Positions 1 to 4,563 of a stretch of DNA of 5,254 bases are shown here, one piece after another; positions within the stretch are counted from its first letter, which is position 1, and each line of letters begins with the position of its first letter. The position numbers and the translations under genes are program-made. Below the pieces are notes generated by a model. The model saw only the letters and a program-made list of their open reading frames with translations, was not told the origin of the DNA and did no database searches. This DNA comes from Zoogloeaceae bacterium (GTDB lineage Bacteria > Pseudomonadota > Gammaproteobacteria > Burkholderiales > Rhodocyclaceae): positions 1-5,254 of the forward strand of contig JAISSL010000126.1 in NCBI GenBank assembly GCA_031273145.1. The letters are read 5' to 3'.

Positions 1-536
1 ATGTTCGTGCCTTCCTGCGCCGATTCCATACGCAGAGCCTCCATTAAAGCCCGAACAGCCCATTTTGTAGCGCAGTAAACCGCCGCGCCTGGGTATACTT
101 TTATTCCGGCAACCGATGAGGTTGCGATGACATGACCGGACTTCTGCTTCGTAAATTCCGGCAGGACGGCTTCGAGTCCATTCAGCACGCCCTTCAGATT
201 GACATCAACCATTCGATGCCATTCGCCCGTTTGCAGTTTCGATAAGGGCGCATTCGGCATAAGTCCGGCGTTGAGGAAAATAGCGTCAACCTGACCATAC
301 TCCGCTTTCGCCAGAGCAACCAGCTTGTGGTTGTCCCCAGCTTTTGTTACGTCCATCACCAGAAAAACCGCTTCGCCGCAGTTTTGCCTGATTTCCTCGG
401 TCAGCTTTTTCAGCTTAGCCTCACGCCTTGCGCCAAGAACCACCTTTGCGCCTTTGCTTGCCAGCATTTTTGCCGTCGCCTCGCCGATTCCCGACGACGC
501 GCCTGTGATGATGACCACCTTGTTTTGGATTGCCAT
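1..536 (-). CDS. Classical short-chain dehydrogenase/reductase (SDR), C-terminus beyond window
   Basis: This is an NAD(P)H-dependent oxidoreductase of the classical SDR family, presumably cytosolic; its substrate cannot be read from the sequence. I translated 178 codons from the ATG at 536-534; the frame stays open to base 1, so the 3' part (about 70 residues of a usual ~250) is missing. Family motifs are in order: the Rossmann glycine motif TGASSGIG at residues 11-18, the adenine-contacting D62 in MDVT, NAG at 89-91, N113, catalytic S141 in SSVAG, and Y154-x3-K158 (YCATK). Arginines after the second strand (GARRE, 36-40) are typical of NADP(H)-preferring members. The start is supported by GAGAGGA about 7 nt upstream. 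It is transcribed divergently from the cupin gene. All catalytic residues are intact, so it should be active. Confidence is high for the family and low for any specific reaction. Confidence 0.93.
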   Translation of the reverse strand, partial: MAIQNKVVIITGASSGIGEATAKMLASKGAKVVLGARREAKLKKLTEEIRQNCGEAVFLVMDVTKAGDNHKLVALAKAEYGQVDAIFLNAGLMPNAPLSKLQTGEWHRMVDVNLKGVLNGLEAVLPEFTKQKSGHVIATSSVAGIKVYPGAAVYCATKWAVRALMEALRMESAQEGTN

Positions 537-562
537 GATAATTTCCTCTCAAATGCTGATTG

Positions 563-591
563 ATATTGCTTTTGAATTCCATTTTTGTCAA
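563..591 (-). promoter_or_regulatory. Candidate sigma70 promoter for the SDR gene
   Basis: On the minus strand a perfect TTGACA (591-586) is followed after 17 nt by CAATAT (568-563), a 3/6 match to TATAAT. This would give a leader of roughly 20 nt before the SDR start at 536, which still includes the GAGAGGA ribosome binding site. The -35 is strong and the -10 weak, as in promoters that need an activator. It was found by eye only. Confidence 0.4.
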
Positions 592-593
592 GG

Positions 594-608
594 CAGTCGC
601 TAAGACTG
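594..608. promoter_or_regulatory. Inverted repeat CAGTC-N5-GACTG, possible operator
   Basis: CAGTC (594-598) and GACTG (604-608) form a perfect 5-bp inverted repeat separated by 5 nt. It lies between the -35 boxes of the two divergent candidate promoters, 2 bp upstream of the SDR -35. This is a common position for a dimeric regulator controlling a divergent pair. No regulator gene is visible in the window, and a repeat this short can arise by chance. Confidence 0.25.
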
Positions 609-625
609 GTTCGTCAGAAAACCGT

Positions 626-653
626 TTGCCATTTTGCGTAATTTCAGTAAAAT
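626..653 (+). promoter_or_regulatory. Candidate sigma70 promoter for the cupin gene
   Basis: TTGCCA (626-631) is followed after 16 nt by TAAAAT (648-653), a 5/6 match to the -10 consensus. Transcription would start near 660, leaving a leader of about 77 nt before the ATG at 737. The leader holds a weak hairpin (TCGGG around 682-687 with CCCGA around 696-700). It was assigned by eye. Confidence 0.4.
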
Positions 654-736
654 CAGACTGCCGCACATGGCGAAGCAACCTTCGGGATGGTTCCCCGACG
701 GTTCAGGAATCCAAAAATTCTCACCAAGGAGTAGAG

Positions 737-1240
737 ATGAAACGCTTTTTACTTACTCTCGTCACACTTGCTCTGATAGCAGGCGCAAGCATCTACGGAG
801 GACAGACCATGGCTGAAGGTACCAAACAGACGCAAACCATCATTCGAGCTGGGGAGCAACCCTTCATCAAAGGACTCGGCGAATTCTTTACCGGCAATGT
901 GACCCTCCAGCGCCTGTTCGATCCCAAGCATCCTGATGCCCCTTTCGGAGCTGCGCGCGTGACCTTTGAACCGGGCGCCCGTACCTTTTGGCATGTACAT
1001 CCTGCCGGACAACATCTGATTGTTACGGATGGAGTGGGGCGTACCGGCACAGCAGGCGGTAAAGTCGAAGAGTTCCGAGCCGGTGACGTACTCTGGTGTC
1101 CTGCGGGCATAAAACATTGGCACGGAGCATCACCAGGTATGCCCATGACACATATCGCCCTGACCGGAACCCTGCCGGATGGGAAGAACGTGGAATGGAT
1201 GGAGGAAGTAACTGACCAACAGTATAACGGCGGGAAATAG
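737..1240 (+). CDS. Exported cupin-domain protein, related to cupin hydroxynitrile lyases
   Basis: The product is a 167-residue single-domain cupin, a small beta-barrel metalloprotein. Residues 1-26 look like a signal peptide: MKR, then a hydrophobic stretch, with likely cleavage after TMA, so the mature protein would be periplasmic or secreted. The cupin core shows motif 1 as WHVHPAGQ (H86, H88, Q92) and motif 2 as GDVLWCPAGIKHWHG (H127, H129), followed by MTH (H139) and a C-terminal WMEEVTDQQY. This pattern and the overall sequence resemble, from memory, the manganese-dependent (R)-selective cupin hydroxynitrile lyases of Acidobacteria, where two His, one Gln and a third His bind the metal. 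The true substrate may differ, since many members of this family are uncharacterised. The ATG at 737 was chosen because AAGGAG (726-731) precedes it and it gives a complete signal peptide. The frame is open further upstream but without support. The gene is convergent with the trpD remnant and divergent from the SDR. Confidence 0.92.
   Translation: MKRFLLTLVTLALIAGASIYGGQTMAEGTKQTQTIIRAGEQPFIKGLGEFFTGNVTLQRLFDPKHPDAPFGAARVTFEPGARTFWHVHPAGQHLIVTDGVGRTGTAGGKVEEFRAGDVLWCPAGIKHWHGASPGMPMTHIALTGTLPDGKNVEWMEEVTDQQYNGGK
797..811 (+). promoter_or_regulatory. Strong internal ribosome binding site and ATG (Met25) in the cupin gene
   Basis: GGAGGA (797-802) lies 6 nt before the in-frame ATG at 809-811, exactly where the mature domain begins (MAEGTK). 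Initiation here would give a 143-residue cupin without signal peptide. The SD match is at least as good as that of the upstream start. Either the gene makes exported and cytosolic forms, or the real start is here and the upstream signal-like stretch is fortuitous. The clear KR plus hydrophobic segment argues against the latter. Confidence 0.4.
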
Positions 1241-1276
1241 CACTACCGGAACAGGCAGCATCTCACCATCCTGTCT

Positions 1277-1521
1277 CATGCCCAATGCCTCAATGGCATC
1301 CGCCGAGCCGGATTTGGAAGATACGCCGCGATTGCCATGATGGTAGCGGCGGTAATTTCTCCGATGGCTTCCTTCTTGACGCGCAAGCCGGTAAGAATGG
1401 CGGCAGACATGACCGGCGTGAGCGACCCGGTCATGATCTGGCGCATCAGGTCGAGCATTTCGTCGTAAAAAATCTCGCGGTGCTCAATGGTGCGTTGCAG
1501 GGCTTCTTGTGGCGTAATGAT
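1277..1521 (-). pseudogene. trpD: Degraded trpD remnant (anthranilate phosphoribosyltransferase)
   Basis: TrpD transfers phosphoribose to anthranilate in tryptophan synthesis; this copy cannot. From 1521 down to about 1345 the minus strand encodes a near-canonical TrpD N-terminus: ITPQEALQ, then the block [29 protein letters not shown] and IGEI. The frame then jumps. From about 1339 to 1277, in another frame, comes [14 protein letters not shown] followed by AIEALGM, the conserved TrpD block normally found past residue 100. About 50 residues between the two parts, including the GTGGD phosphoribosyl-diphosphate loop, are gone, and the deletion is out of frame. Similarity stops near 1277, so roughly the last 200 residues are also absent. 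The expected start codon is ATC (1521-1519), although an AAGGAA ribosome binding site remains and the 2-nt spacing to the trpG stop is preserved. The call is by recognition of TrpD motifs; exact breakpoints are approximate. Confidence 0.85.
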
Positions 1522-1523
1522 GG

Positions 1524-2096
1524 CTATTCCTTTGCGTTATCCAGAAAGTTGCGGAACAGGTCGTGTCCGCGCTCGGAAAGCACCGACTCAGGATGAAACT
1601 GTACTCCTTCGACGAGACAGGTGCGATGGCGCAAGCCCATGATTTCGCCATCCTCTGCCCAGGCGGTAATTTCAAGGCAATCGGGGAGCGTTTCCCGCTC
1701 AACCGCCAGCGAATGATAGCGTGTACAGGCGAGTGGATTGGGCAATGCCCGGAACATCCCTTTGCCCTCATGCCGCACCTTGGAGCATTTGCCGTGCATC
1801 AGGCGTTTGGCGTGGACAACCTTGCCGCCGAAGGCTTCGCCGATGGCCTGATGCCCCAGGCAAACGCCCAGCAGTGGAATTTTTCCGGCAAACCTGCGAA
1901 TGGCGGCCAGCGAGATGCCTGCTTGCGCGGGCGCACAGGGACCGGGGCCGATGACGATCTGCGCGGGTTCGAGCGCGTTGATTTCTTCCAGCGTGATGGC
2001 ATCGTTACGGAACACCCGCACATCCGCCCCCAACTCGCCAAGATACTGCGCGATGTTCCAGGTGAAGCTGTCGTAATTGTCAATCATCAGCAGCAT
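1524..2096 (-). CDS. trpG: Anthranilate/aminodeoxychorismate synthase glutamine amidotransferase subunit
   Basis: This class I glutamine amidotransferase subunit hydrolyses glutamine and passes ammonia to TrpE (anthranilate) or PabB (4-amino-4-deoxychorismate). It has 190 residues, the normal full length. Visible motifs are DNYDSFTWN (7-15), the GPGP oxyanion region (50-53), the nucleophile elbow GVCLGHQ with catalytic C79, MHGK (100-103), TRYHSL (125-130), and the H168/E170 pair in [16 protein letters not shown] replaces the more usual CTPNEAG, a conservative-looking variation. The ATG at 2096 starts directly at the conserved [10 protein letters not shown]. No strong SD lies close to it; GAGG occurs about 26 nt upstream, beyond a small hairpin. 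trpG and pabA products are hard to separate by sequence and some are shared. The broken trpD downstream and the absence of trpE in the 250 nt upstream leave the PabA role open. Confidence 0.95.
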   Translation of the reverse strand: MLLMIDNYDSFTWNIAQYLGELGADVRVFRNDAITLEEINALEPAQIVIGPGPCAPAQAGISLAAIRRFAGKIPLLGVCLGHQAIGEAFGGKVVHAKRLMHGKCSKVRHEGKGMFRALPNPLACTRYHSLAVERETLPDCLEITAWAEDGEIMGLRHRTCLVEGVQFHPESVLSERGHDLFRNFLDNAKE

Positions 2097-2106
2097 GGCG
2101 GGATTT

Positions 2107-2122
2107 GGGGCGCAATAGCCCC
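2107..2122 (-). promoter_or_regulatory. GC-rich hairpin in the trpG leader
   Basis: Read on the minus strand, GGGGC (2122-2118), a 6-nt loop and GCCCC (2111-2107) form a 5-bp all-GC stem, ending 10 nt before the trpG ATG. It sits between the predicted transcription start and the start codon. The only purine-rich SD-like stretch (GAGG) overlaps or abuts its 5' arm. It could bring that SD nearer to the ATG or limit initiation. There is no T-run, so it is not a terminator. Confidence 0.3.
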
Positions 2123-2139
2123 CTCAGGAAGAATGGATA

Positions 2140-2168
2140 ATTATAGCCGATTCTGCAAACGCAGTCTG
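2140..2168 (-). promoter_or_regulatory. Candidate sigma70 promoter for trpG
   Basis: A perfect TATAAT -10 box lies on the minus strand at 2145-2140. Seventeen nt upstream, at 2168-2163, is CAGACT, which keeps only the central GAC of the -35 consensus. Transcription would start about 37 nt before the trpG ATG. The weak -35 coincides with a palindrome listed separately. A perfect TTGACA at 2229-2224 has no acceptable -10 at 16-18 nt, so it is less likely to be used. Confidence 0.5.
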
Positions 2169-2171
2169 CGT
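2159..2171. promoter_or_regulatory. Palindrome ACGCAG-T-CTGCGT over the trpG -35, possible operator
   Basis: ACGCAG (2159-2164) and CTGCGT (2166-2171) are perfect inverted repeats around one base. They cover the -35 position of the candidate trpG promoter, where a bound repressor would block RNA polymerase. A further CTGC half-site lies at 2153-2156. The sequence does not resemble the E. coli TrpR operator (core CTAG), so any regulator would be a different one. Confidence 0.35.
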
Positions 2172-2309
2172 CTGGGTCTTGATGGCGAATCTTGCAGATG
2201 GCAAAAAGGTGTCCGAAGGGCAGTGTCAATGCCTCATTGCATTCAGAAAATAATGAAAGCAGTATCCGCCAGTCATGCGAATACGATTGTTGCGCCGCCT
2301 GTATGCCGC

Positions 2310-2334
2310 ATTCAGGGGCTTACCCCCTATGAAT
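2310..2334 (-). terminator. Stem-loop after the small-protein operon, no T-run
   Basis: ATTCAGGGG (2310-2318) pairs with CCCC (2324-2327) and TGAAT (2330-2334), with a 5-nt loop and a TA bulge, giving 9 bp. It starts about 17 nt past the stop codon of the last operon gene, where a transcript end is expected. There is no run of T after the stem, so it does not fit a standard intrinsic terminator; it may protect the 3' end of the mRNA. Confidence 0.35.
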
Positions 2335-2350
2335 TCATTTGCAAAGTATG

Positions 2351-2809
2351 TTACCGTTTTTCAGTGCCGATCAGCTCGCAAATCCGCTCGTAGTCGCCTT
2401 TTTTCTGGAAGTCCGTCGTCAGTTGTTTCCAGAGGTCAAATGCGCCGGTTGAGTTTTCCGCGTTTGGGGAACCGGAGATCAGTTTTTCCGCCTGCGCTGT
2501 GATTTCCGCATACGTCCACACTCTTTCTTCATTGACAAAGAAGAGTCCGCCCCGCCTGGCTACCTCATACTGCTCTGTCCTGGGTGTTTCCGCAGCCTGT
2601 TTTTTCTTCAACTGGTTCAGCTCCATCAATACAGGCGTCAGTTCCATGGAAACCGACATGTATCTGGATTCCAGACTGGAACGTTCAATGACATTTCCCT
2701 CAGGAACCTGATCCAGCAGATTGTTTATCTCGTTCAGTTCAGAGAGGATATTGCGGCTTTGCTCGGTCAGGTCGTCGAATCGGGCTTGTTCCCAGGCTTT
2801 GAGTTCCAT
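2351..2809 (-). CDS. Unrecognised coiled-coil protein with WTYAEITAQAE block (paralog of its upstream neighbour)
   Basis: I do not recognise this 152-residue protein. There is no signal peptide or membrane segment, so it is probably cytosolic. Residues 5-72 are a charged heptad-like helix with EINNLLDQVPEGN (27-39), matching EINALLASMPEEN in the neighbour. A short strand-like stretch YEVARRGGLFFV (81-92) leads into RVWTYAEITAQAE (96-108). The C-terminal part has LWKQLTTDFQ (126-135) and DYERICELI (139-147), both shared with the upstream gene. It is last of the five-gene operon, 9 nt after the preceding stop, and AGGAAG in that gap serves as ribosome binding site. The two genes look like an old tandem duplication that kept the C-terminal half best and drifted in the coiled coil. 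Function is unknown; a homo- or hetero-oligomer with its paralog is an inference from the coiled coils. Confidence 0.85.
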   Translation of the reverse strand: MELKAWEQARFDDLTEQSRNILSELNEINNLLDQVPEGNVIERSSLESRYMSVSMELTPVLMELNQLKKKQAAETPRTEQYEVARRGGLFFVNEERVWTYAEITAQAEKLISGSPNAENSTGAFDLWKQLTTDFQKKGDYERICELIGTEKR

Positions 2810-2818
2810 GGTCTTCCT

Positions 2819-3388
2819 TCAGGGTTGATTTTTGTTGTCCGGTTTTAGAGGCGTCGTCTTGCCTTGCAGAAAATCGCCGATGTCCTTTCTGCCAGTCGTG
2901 GAGCTGATCAGCTCGCAAATCCGCGCGTAATCCTCGGTATCCTGGAAATTCAACGTCAGGTCTTTCCAGAGACCATACACGCCCAGTTTGGCTTCCAGCC
3001 CCATTATGCCGGTAAGGGTTGTTTCGGTCTGGGCGGTGATCTCTTCATAAGTCCAAAGCCGCGCGCTTTCTCCGTTCTCGCCTCTGCCCACAAGGTAGAA
3101 GTGACCGTCGCGCATGACCACGGTGTATCTTCCGGCTCGTGAGGCTGCCGAACTTTCATTCCTCAGCTCTTCCAGCTTCTTGCCGACCTCCTCAAGTTCC
3201 CTGAAAACAAATTCCAGTTCGTCGGATTCATCTTCCAGCCTTCCTTCCAGGCTCAAGCGCGCATCCGCATTTTCTTCCGGCATTGAGGCCAGTAATGCGT
3301 TGATTTCAGCAACCTCTGACCGAATGGTGGCGATCTCCATCAGCAGCCTGTCGCGCCTTATCATGAGATGTTCTGTACCGTATGTCAT
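2819..3388 (-). CDS. Unrecognised coiled-coil protein with LWTYEEITAQTE block
   Basis: This is the largest product of the operon at 189 residues, and I cannot place it in a family. Residues 8-78 form a long, highly charged helix with heptad character (ending KKLEELRNESS). Then comes a likely beta hairpin, RYTVVMRDGHFYLV (87-100), a glycine/glutamate-rich turn, and the shared block RLWTYEEITAQTE (110-122). After it, GLWKDLTLNFQ (139-149) and DYARICELI (153-161) match the downstream paralog. A lysine/proline-rich tail (residues 165-189) is unique to this copy. It has no signal peptide or membrane segment. The ATG at 3388 follows TAGGAG by 6 nt and lies 9 nt after the stop of the preceding gene, so translation is probably coupled. 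The last shared segment is also nearly identical in DNA to the paralog (19 identical bases), supporting duplication. Confidence 0.86.
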   Translation of the reverse strand: MTYGTEHLMIRRDRLLMEIATIRSEVAEINALLASMPEENADARLSLEGRLEDESDELEFVFRELEEVGKKLEELRNESSAASRAGRYTVVMRDGHFYLVGRGENGESARLWTYEEITAQTETTLTGIMGLEAKLGVYGLWKDLTLNFQDTEDYARICELISSTTGRKDIGDFLQGKTTPLKPDNKNQP

Positions 3389-3397
3389 GACGTTCTC

Positions 3398-3664
3398 CTA
3401 TGTTCCGTCTTGCCAACTGCCGGGTTTTTTGGGATTGGTGTCCATCAGGCGTACCTGCCGTTCAAGATCGTCCTCAAACGCCTGTTCTTCACCTGGATCA
3501 AGCGCCTGATTTACCTTCGCAAGAGCCTTTTCGGCGCACTCCCTGTCTTCTGCGGAATGGGGGCCGACCCCAGAACCACCTTGCTCCAGATATTGCAGCA
3601 ATGCCTTGAGAACAACGTACAGTTCATCACTGCTGAAGGGTACTGCTGCCAGTGCCTGTATCAT
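3398..3664 (-). CDS. Unrecognised small acidic helical protein
   Basis: This 88-residue product has no family I recognise and lacks the WxYxExTAQ block of its neighbours. Residues 11-29 (SSDELYVVLKALLQYLEQG) and 38-76 (starting AEDRECAEKALAKV) look like two amphipathic, acidic helices. They are joined by a glycine/serine linker and followed by a polar tail ending PGSWQDGT. There is one Cys (C43) and no membrane segment. The start is well defined: GGAGGG sits 8 nt before the ATG, and only one base separates it from the stop codon of the gene before, so coupled translation is likely. Its position inside the operon, between two genes of the shared family, suggests it is a partner of them. This is inferred from position only. 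Confidence 0.8.
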   Translation of the reverse strand: MIQALAAVPFSSDELYVVLKALLQYLEQGGSGVGPHSAEDRECAEKALAKVNQALDPGEEQAFEDDLERQVRLMDTNPKKPGSWQDGT

Positions 3665-3665
3665 T

Positions 3666-4031
3666 TTATGTACCCTCCACAGAAAACAGGTATTTCATGG
3701 CTTCCTTGGCTTTCATGTCGACGCAGGCCAGGTTGGCTAGACGCTCATCGTCTTCCAGTTTCACGCAGCCGGTGTCCTTGACAAGATTATGCCAGTGCCA
3801 ATATGTTGTGCGCGCCCGGTCGAGCCACTGCAACATCGTTATTGCGCCTTCCATCTGTGGCGCTTCCATGATGTAGTGACGTATCCAGTACTCTGCCTGC
3901 GCCGTCAGTTCTTCGTAGCTCCACAGGCGCTTTCCATCCTCAGTTACAAACCTGGGCGAAGCGTCTGTATCCGCAAGTTTCTTGCCAATACGCCGTAGCG
4001 CCTCGTATTTTGTTTCGTCAGTTGTGTCCAT
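3666..4031 (-). CDS. Unrecognised protein with LWSYEELTAQAE block, no coiled coil
   Basis: This 121-residue product carries the same core as the two larger operon proteins but lacks their N-terminal coiled coil. A short helix (residues 8-20) leads to PRFVTEDGKRLWSYEELTAQAE (26-47), the clearest form of the shared block. Then comes a tryptophan- and histidine-rich stretch around 69-81 (WLDRARTTYWHWH) where the paralogs have LWKxLTxxFQ. A further 40 residues (DDERLANLACVDMKAKEAMKY) are specific to this copy. It has two cysteines (C89, C103) and no signal peptide or membrane segment. The ATG at 4031 follows AGAGGT in the end of the upstream gene, with a single base between stop and start. Function is unknown; it may be the minimal version of the domain. 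Confidence 0.84.
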   Translation of the reverse strand: MDTTDETKYEALRRIGKKLADTDASPRFVTEDGKRLWSYEELTAQAEYWIRHYIMEAPQMEGAITMLQWLDRARTTYWHWHNLVKDTGCVKLEDDERLANLACVDMKAKEAMKYLFSVEGT

Positions 4032-4032
4032 G

Positions 4033-4188
4033 CTATTTACCTCTTTGTTGTGGAGAATTCCCTGGCTGGTTGTCAGCTTCGTGGGTAAGCTTTTCCAGCA
4101 TGGGGCTGTCTTTGGTCTTGATGCGACCGGGTTTCCGCTTCATGAGTTCATGCAGGTTCTGCATTGTAGCTGGTTCCTTTGTTGCCAT
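4033..4188 (-). CDS. Small basic unrecognised protein, first gene of the operon
   Basis: The product is 51 residues from the chosen start, rich in Lys/Arg in its middle (LMKRKPGRIKTKDS, 15-28). It ends in a Pro/Gln/Gly/Asn-rich tail that is probably disordered. It has no cysteine, membrane segment or recognisable domain. The stop is one base from the next ATG, so it belongs to the operon. The start is uncertain. The ATG at 4188 has only GAGAA about 9 nt upstream. An ATG at 4326 in the same frame would give 97 residues (N-terminus MQRNDHECSQLLDPQ) with no better SD. The candidate promoter with a start near 4385 fits the longer form somewhat better. The 4188 start was preferred because MATKEP is a natural N-terminus and the extension has mixed composition. 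A basic, partly disordered peptide could bind nucleic acid or the acidic partners, but this is speculation. Confidence 0.55.
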   Translation of the reverse strand: MATKEPATMQNLHELMKRKPGRIKTKDSPMLEKLTHEADNQPGNSPQQRGK

Positions 4189-4563
4189 TTTAATGTTCTC
4201 ATCATTGTACTCCGCTTCAGGGATTTCGTTGTCCTTTACAAAAAAATACAGAAGGCGGGATAAGTGGACATGGTTGCGCGGCTGGGGATCAAGAAGCTGT
4301 GAGCATTCATGGTCGTTGCGCTGCATGGAGAGTACCCCAGGGTGGTCAAGAATTTCAGTTTGCCAGAATCAATTTCCAGGAACTCATTGATGTTATCATG
4401 GGCAACATGGAACGTGACAACGCTTCGAAGAACCTAACAAACCGCATGTCCTCACAATCTAGGGATATATCATGAATGCCGTTGGGTTTGCCTCTCACCC
4501 TCAAGTGGGCGGCTAATACCGTCGCTTAACACTTTAACCAAGCCGTCAGACATCCAATCAAGG
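4189..4563. other. Gene-poor gap between cysS and the small-protein operon
   Basis: I see no confident gene here. Several short frames stay open on both strands. One on the minus strand (about 4433-4240) reads protein-like, with SVVTFHVAHDNINEFLEID. A plus-strand frame around 4346-4474 also reads well (FQELIDVIMGNMERDN). Neither has a convincing start or known motif, so this may be a worn remnant of an older gene or mobile element. No intrinsic terminator is visible after cysS; only a weak TTAA-containing stem near 4523-4542 was seen. The candidate operon promoter lies within it. Confidence 0.4.
4392..4420 (-). promoter_or_regulatory. Candidate sigma70 promoter of the small-protein operon
   Basis: On the minus strand TTGTCA (4420-4415, 5/6 match) is followed after 17 nt by GATAAC (4397-4392, 4/6 match). 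Transcription would start near 4385, about 60 nt before the alternative ATG at 4326 or about 200 nt before the ATG at 4188. A TACAAT box just before 4188 has no -35 and would leave too short a leader, so it was not chosen. Confidence 0.3.

Noticed and set aside
421..678. Minus-strand frame across the SDR start and promoter region
   Set aside because: It is out of frame with the SDR, whose Rossmann motif and ribosome binding site define the gene.
560..736. 59-codon upstream extension of the cupin frame
   Set aside because: It would place the signal peptide internally; the AAGGAG before 737 supports the shorter start.
2224..2229. Perfect TTGACA on the minus strand as trpG -35
   Set aside because: No -10-like sequence occurs 16-18 nt downstream; the TATAAT at 2145-2140 is too far away.
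2101..2350. Tryptophan attenuator/leader peptide or trpE remnant upstream of trpG
   Set aside because: The minus-strand short frames contain no tandem Trp codons (for example the 16-residue MTGGYCFHYF frame), no U-tract terminator follows, and no TrpE C-terminal motif is seen.
1563..2393. Long plus-strand open frame of 276 codons
   Set aside because: It is antisense to trpG, whose minus-strand product has all amidotransferase motifs; the plus-strand peptide has no family features.
3114..3509. Plus-strand open frame rich in serine
   Set aside because: It is the mirror of the Glu/Leu-rich coiled-coil codons of the minus-strand gene; low complexity and no ribosome binding site.
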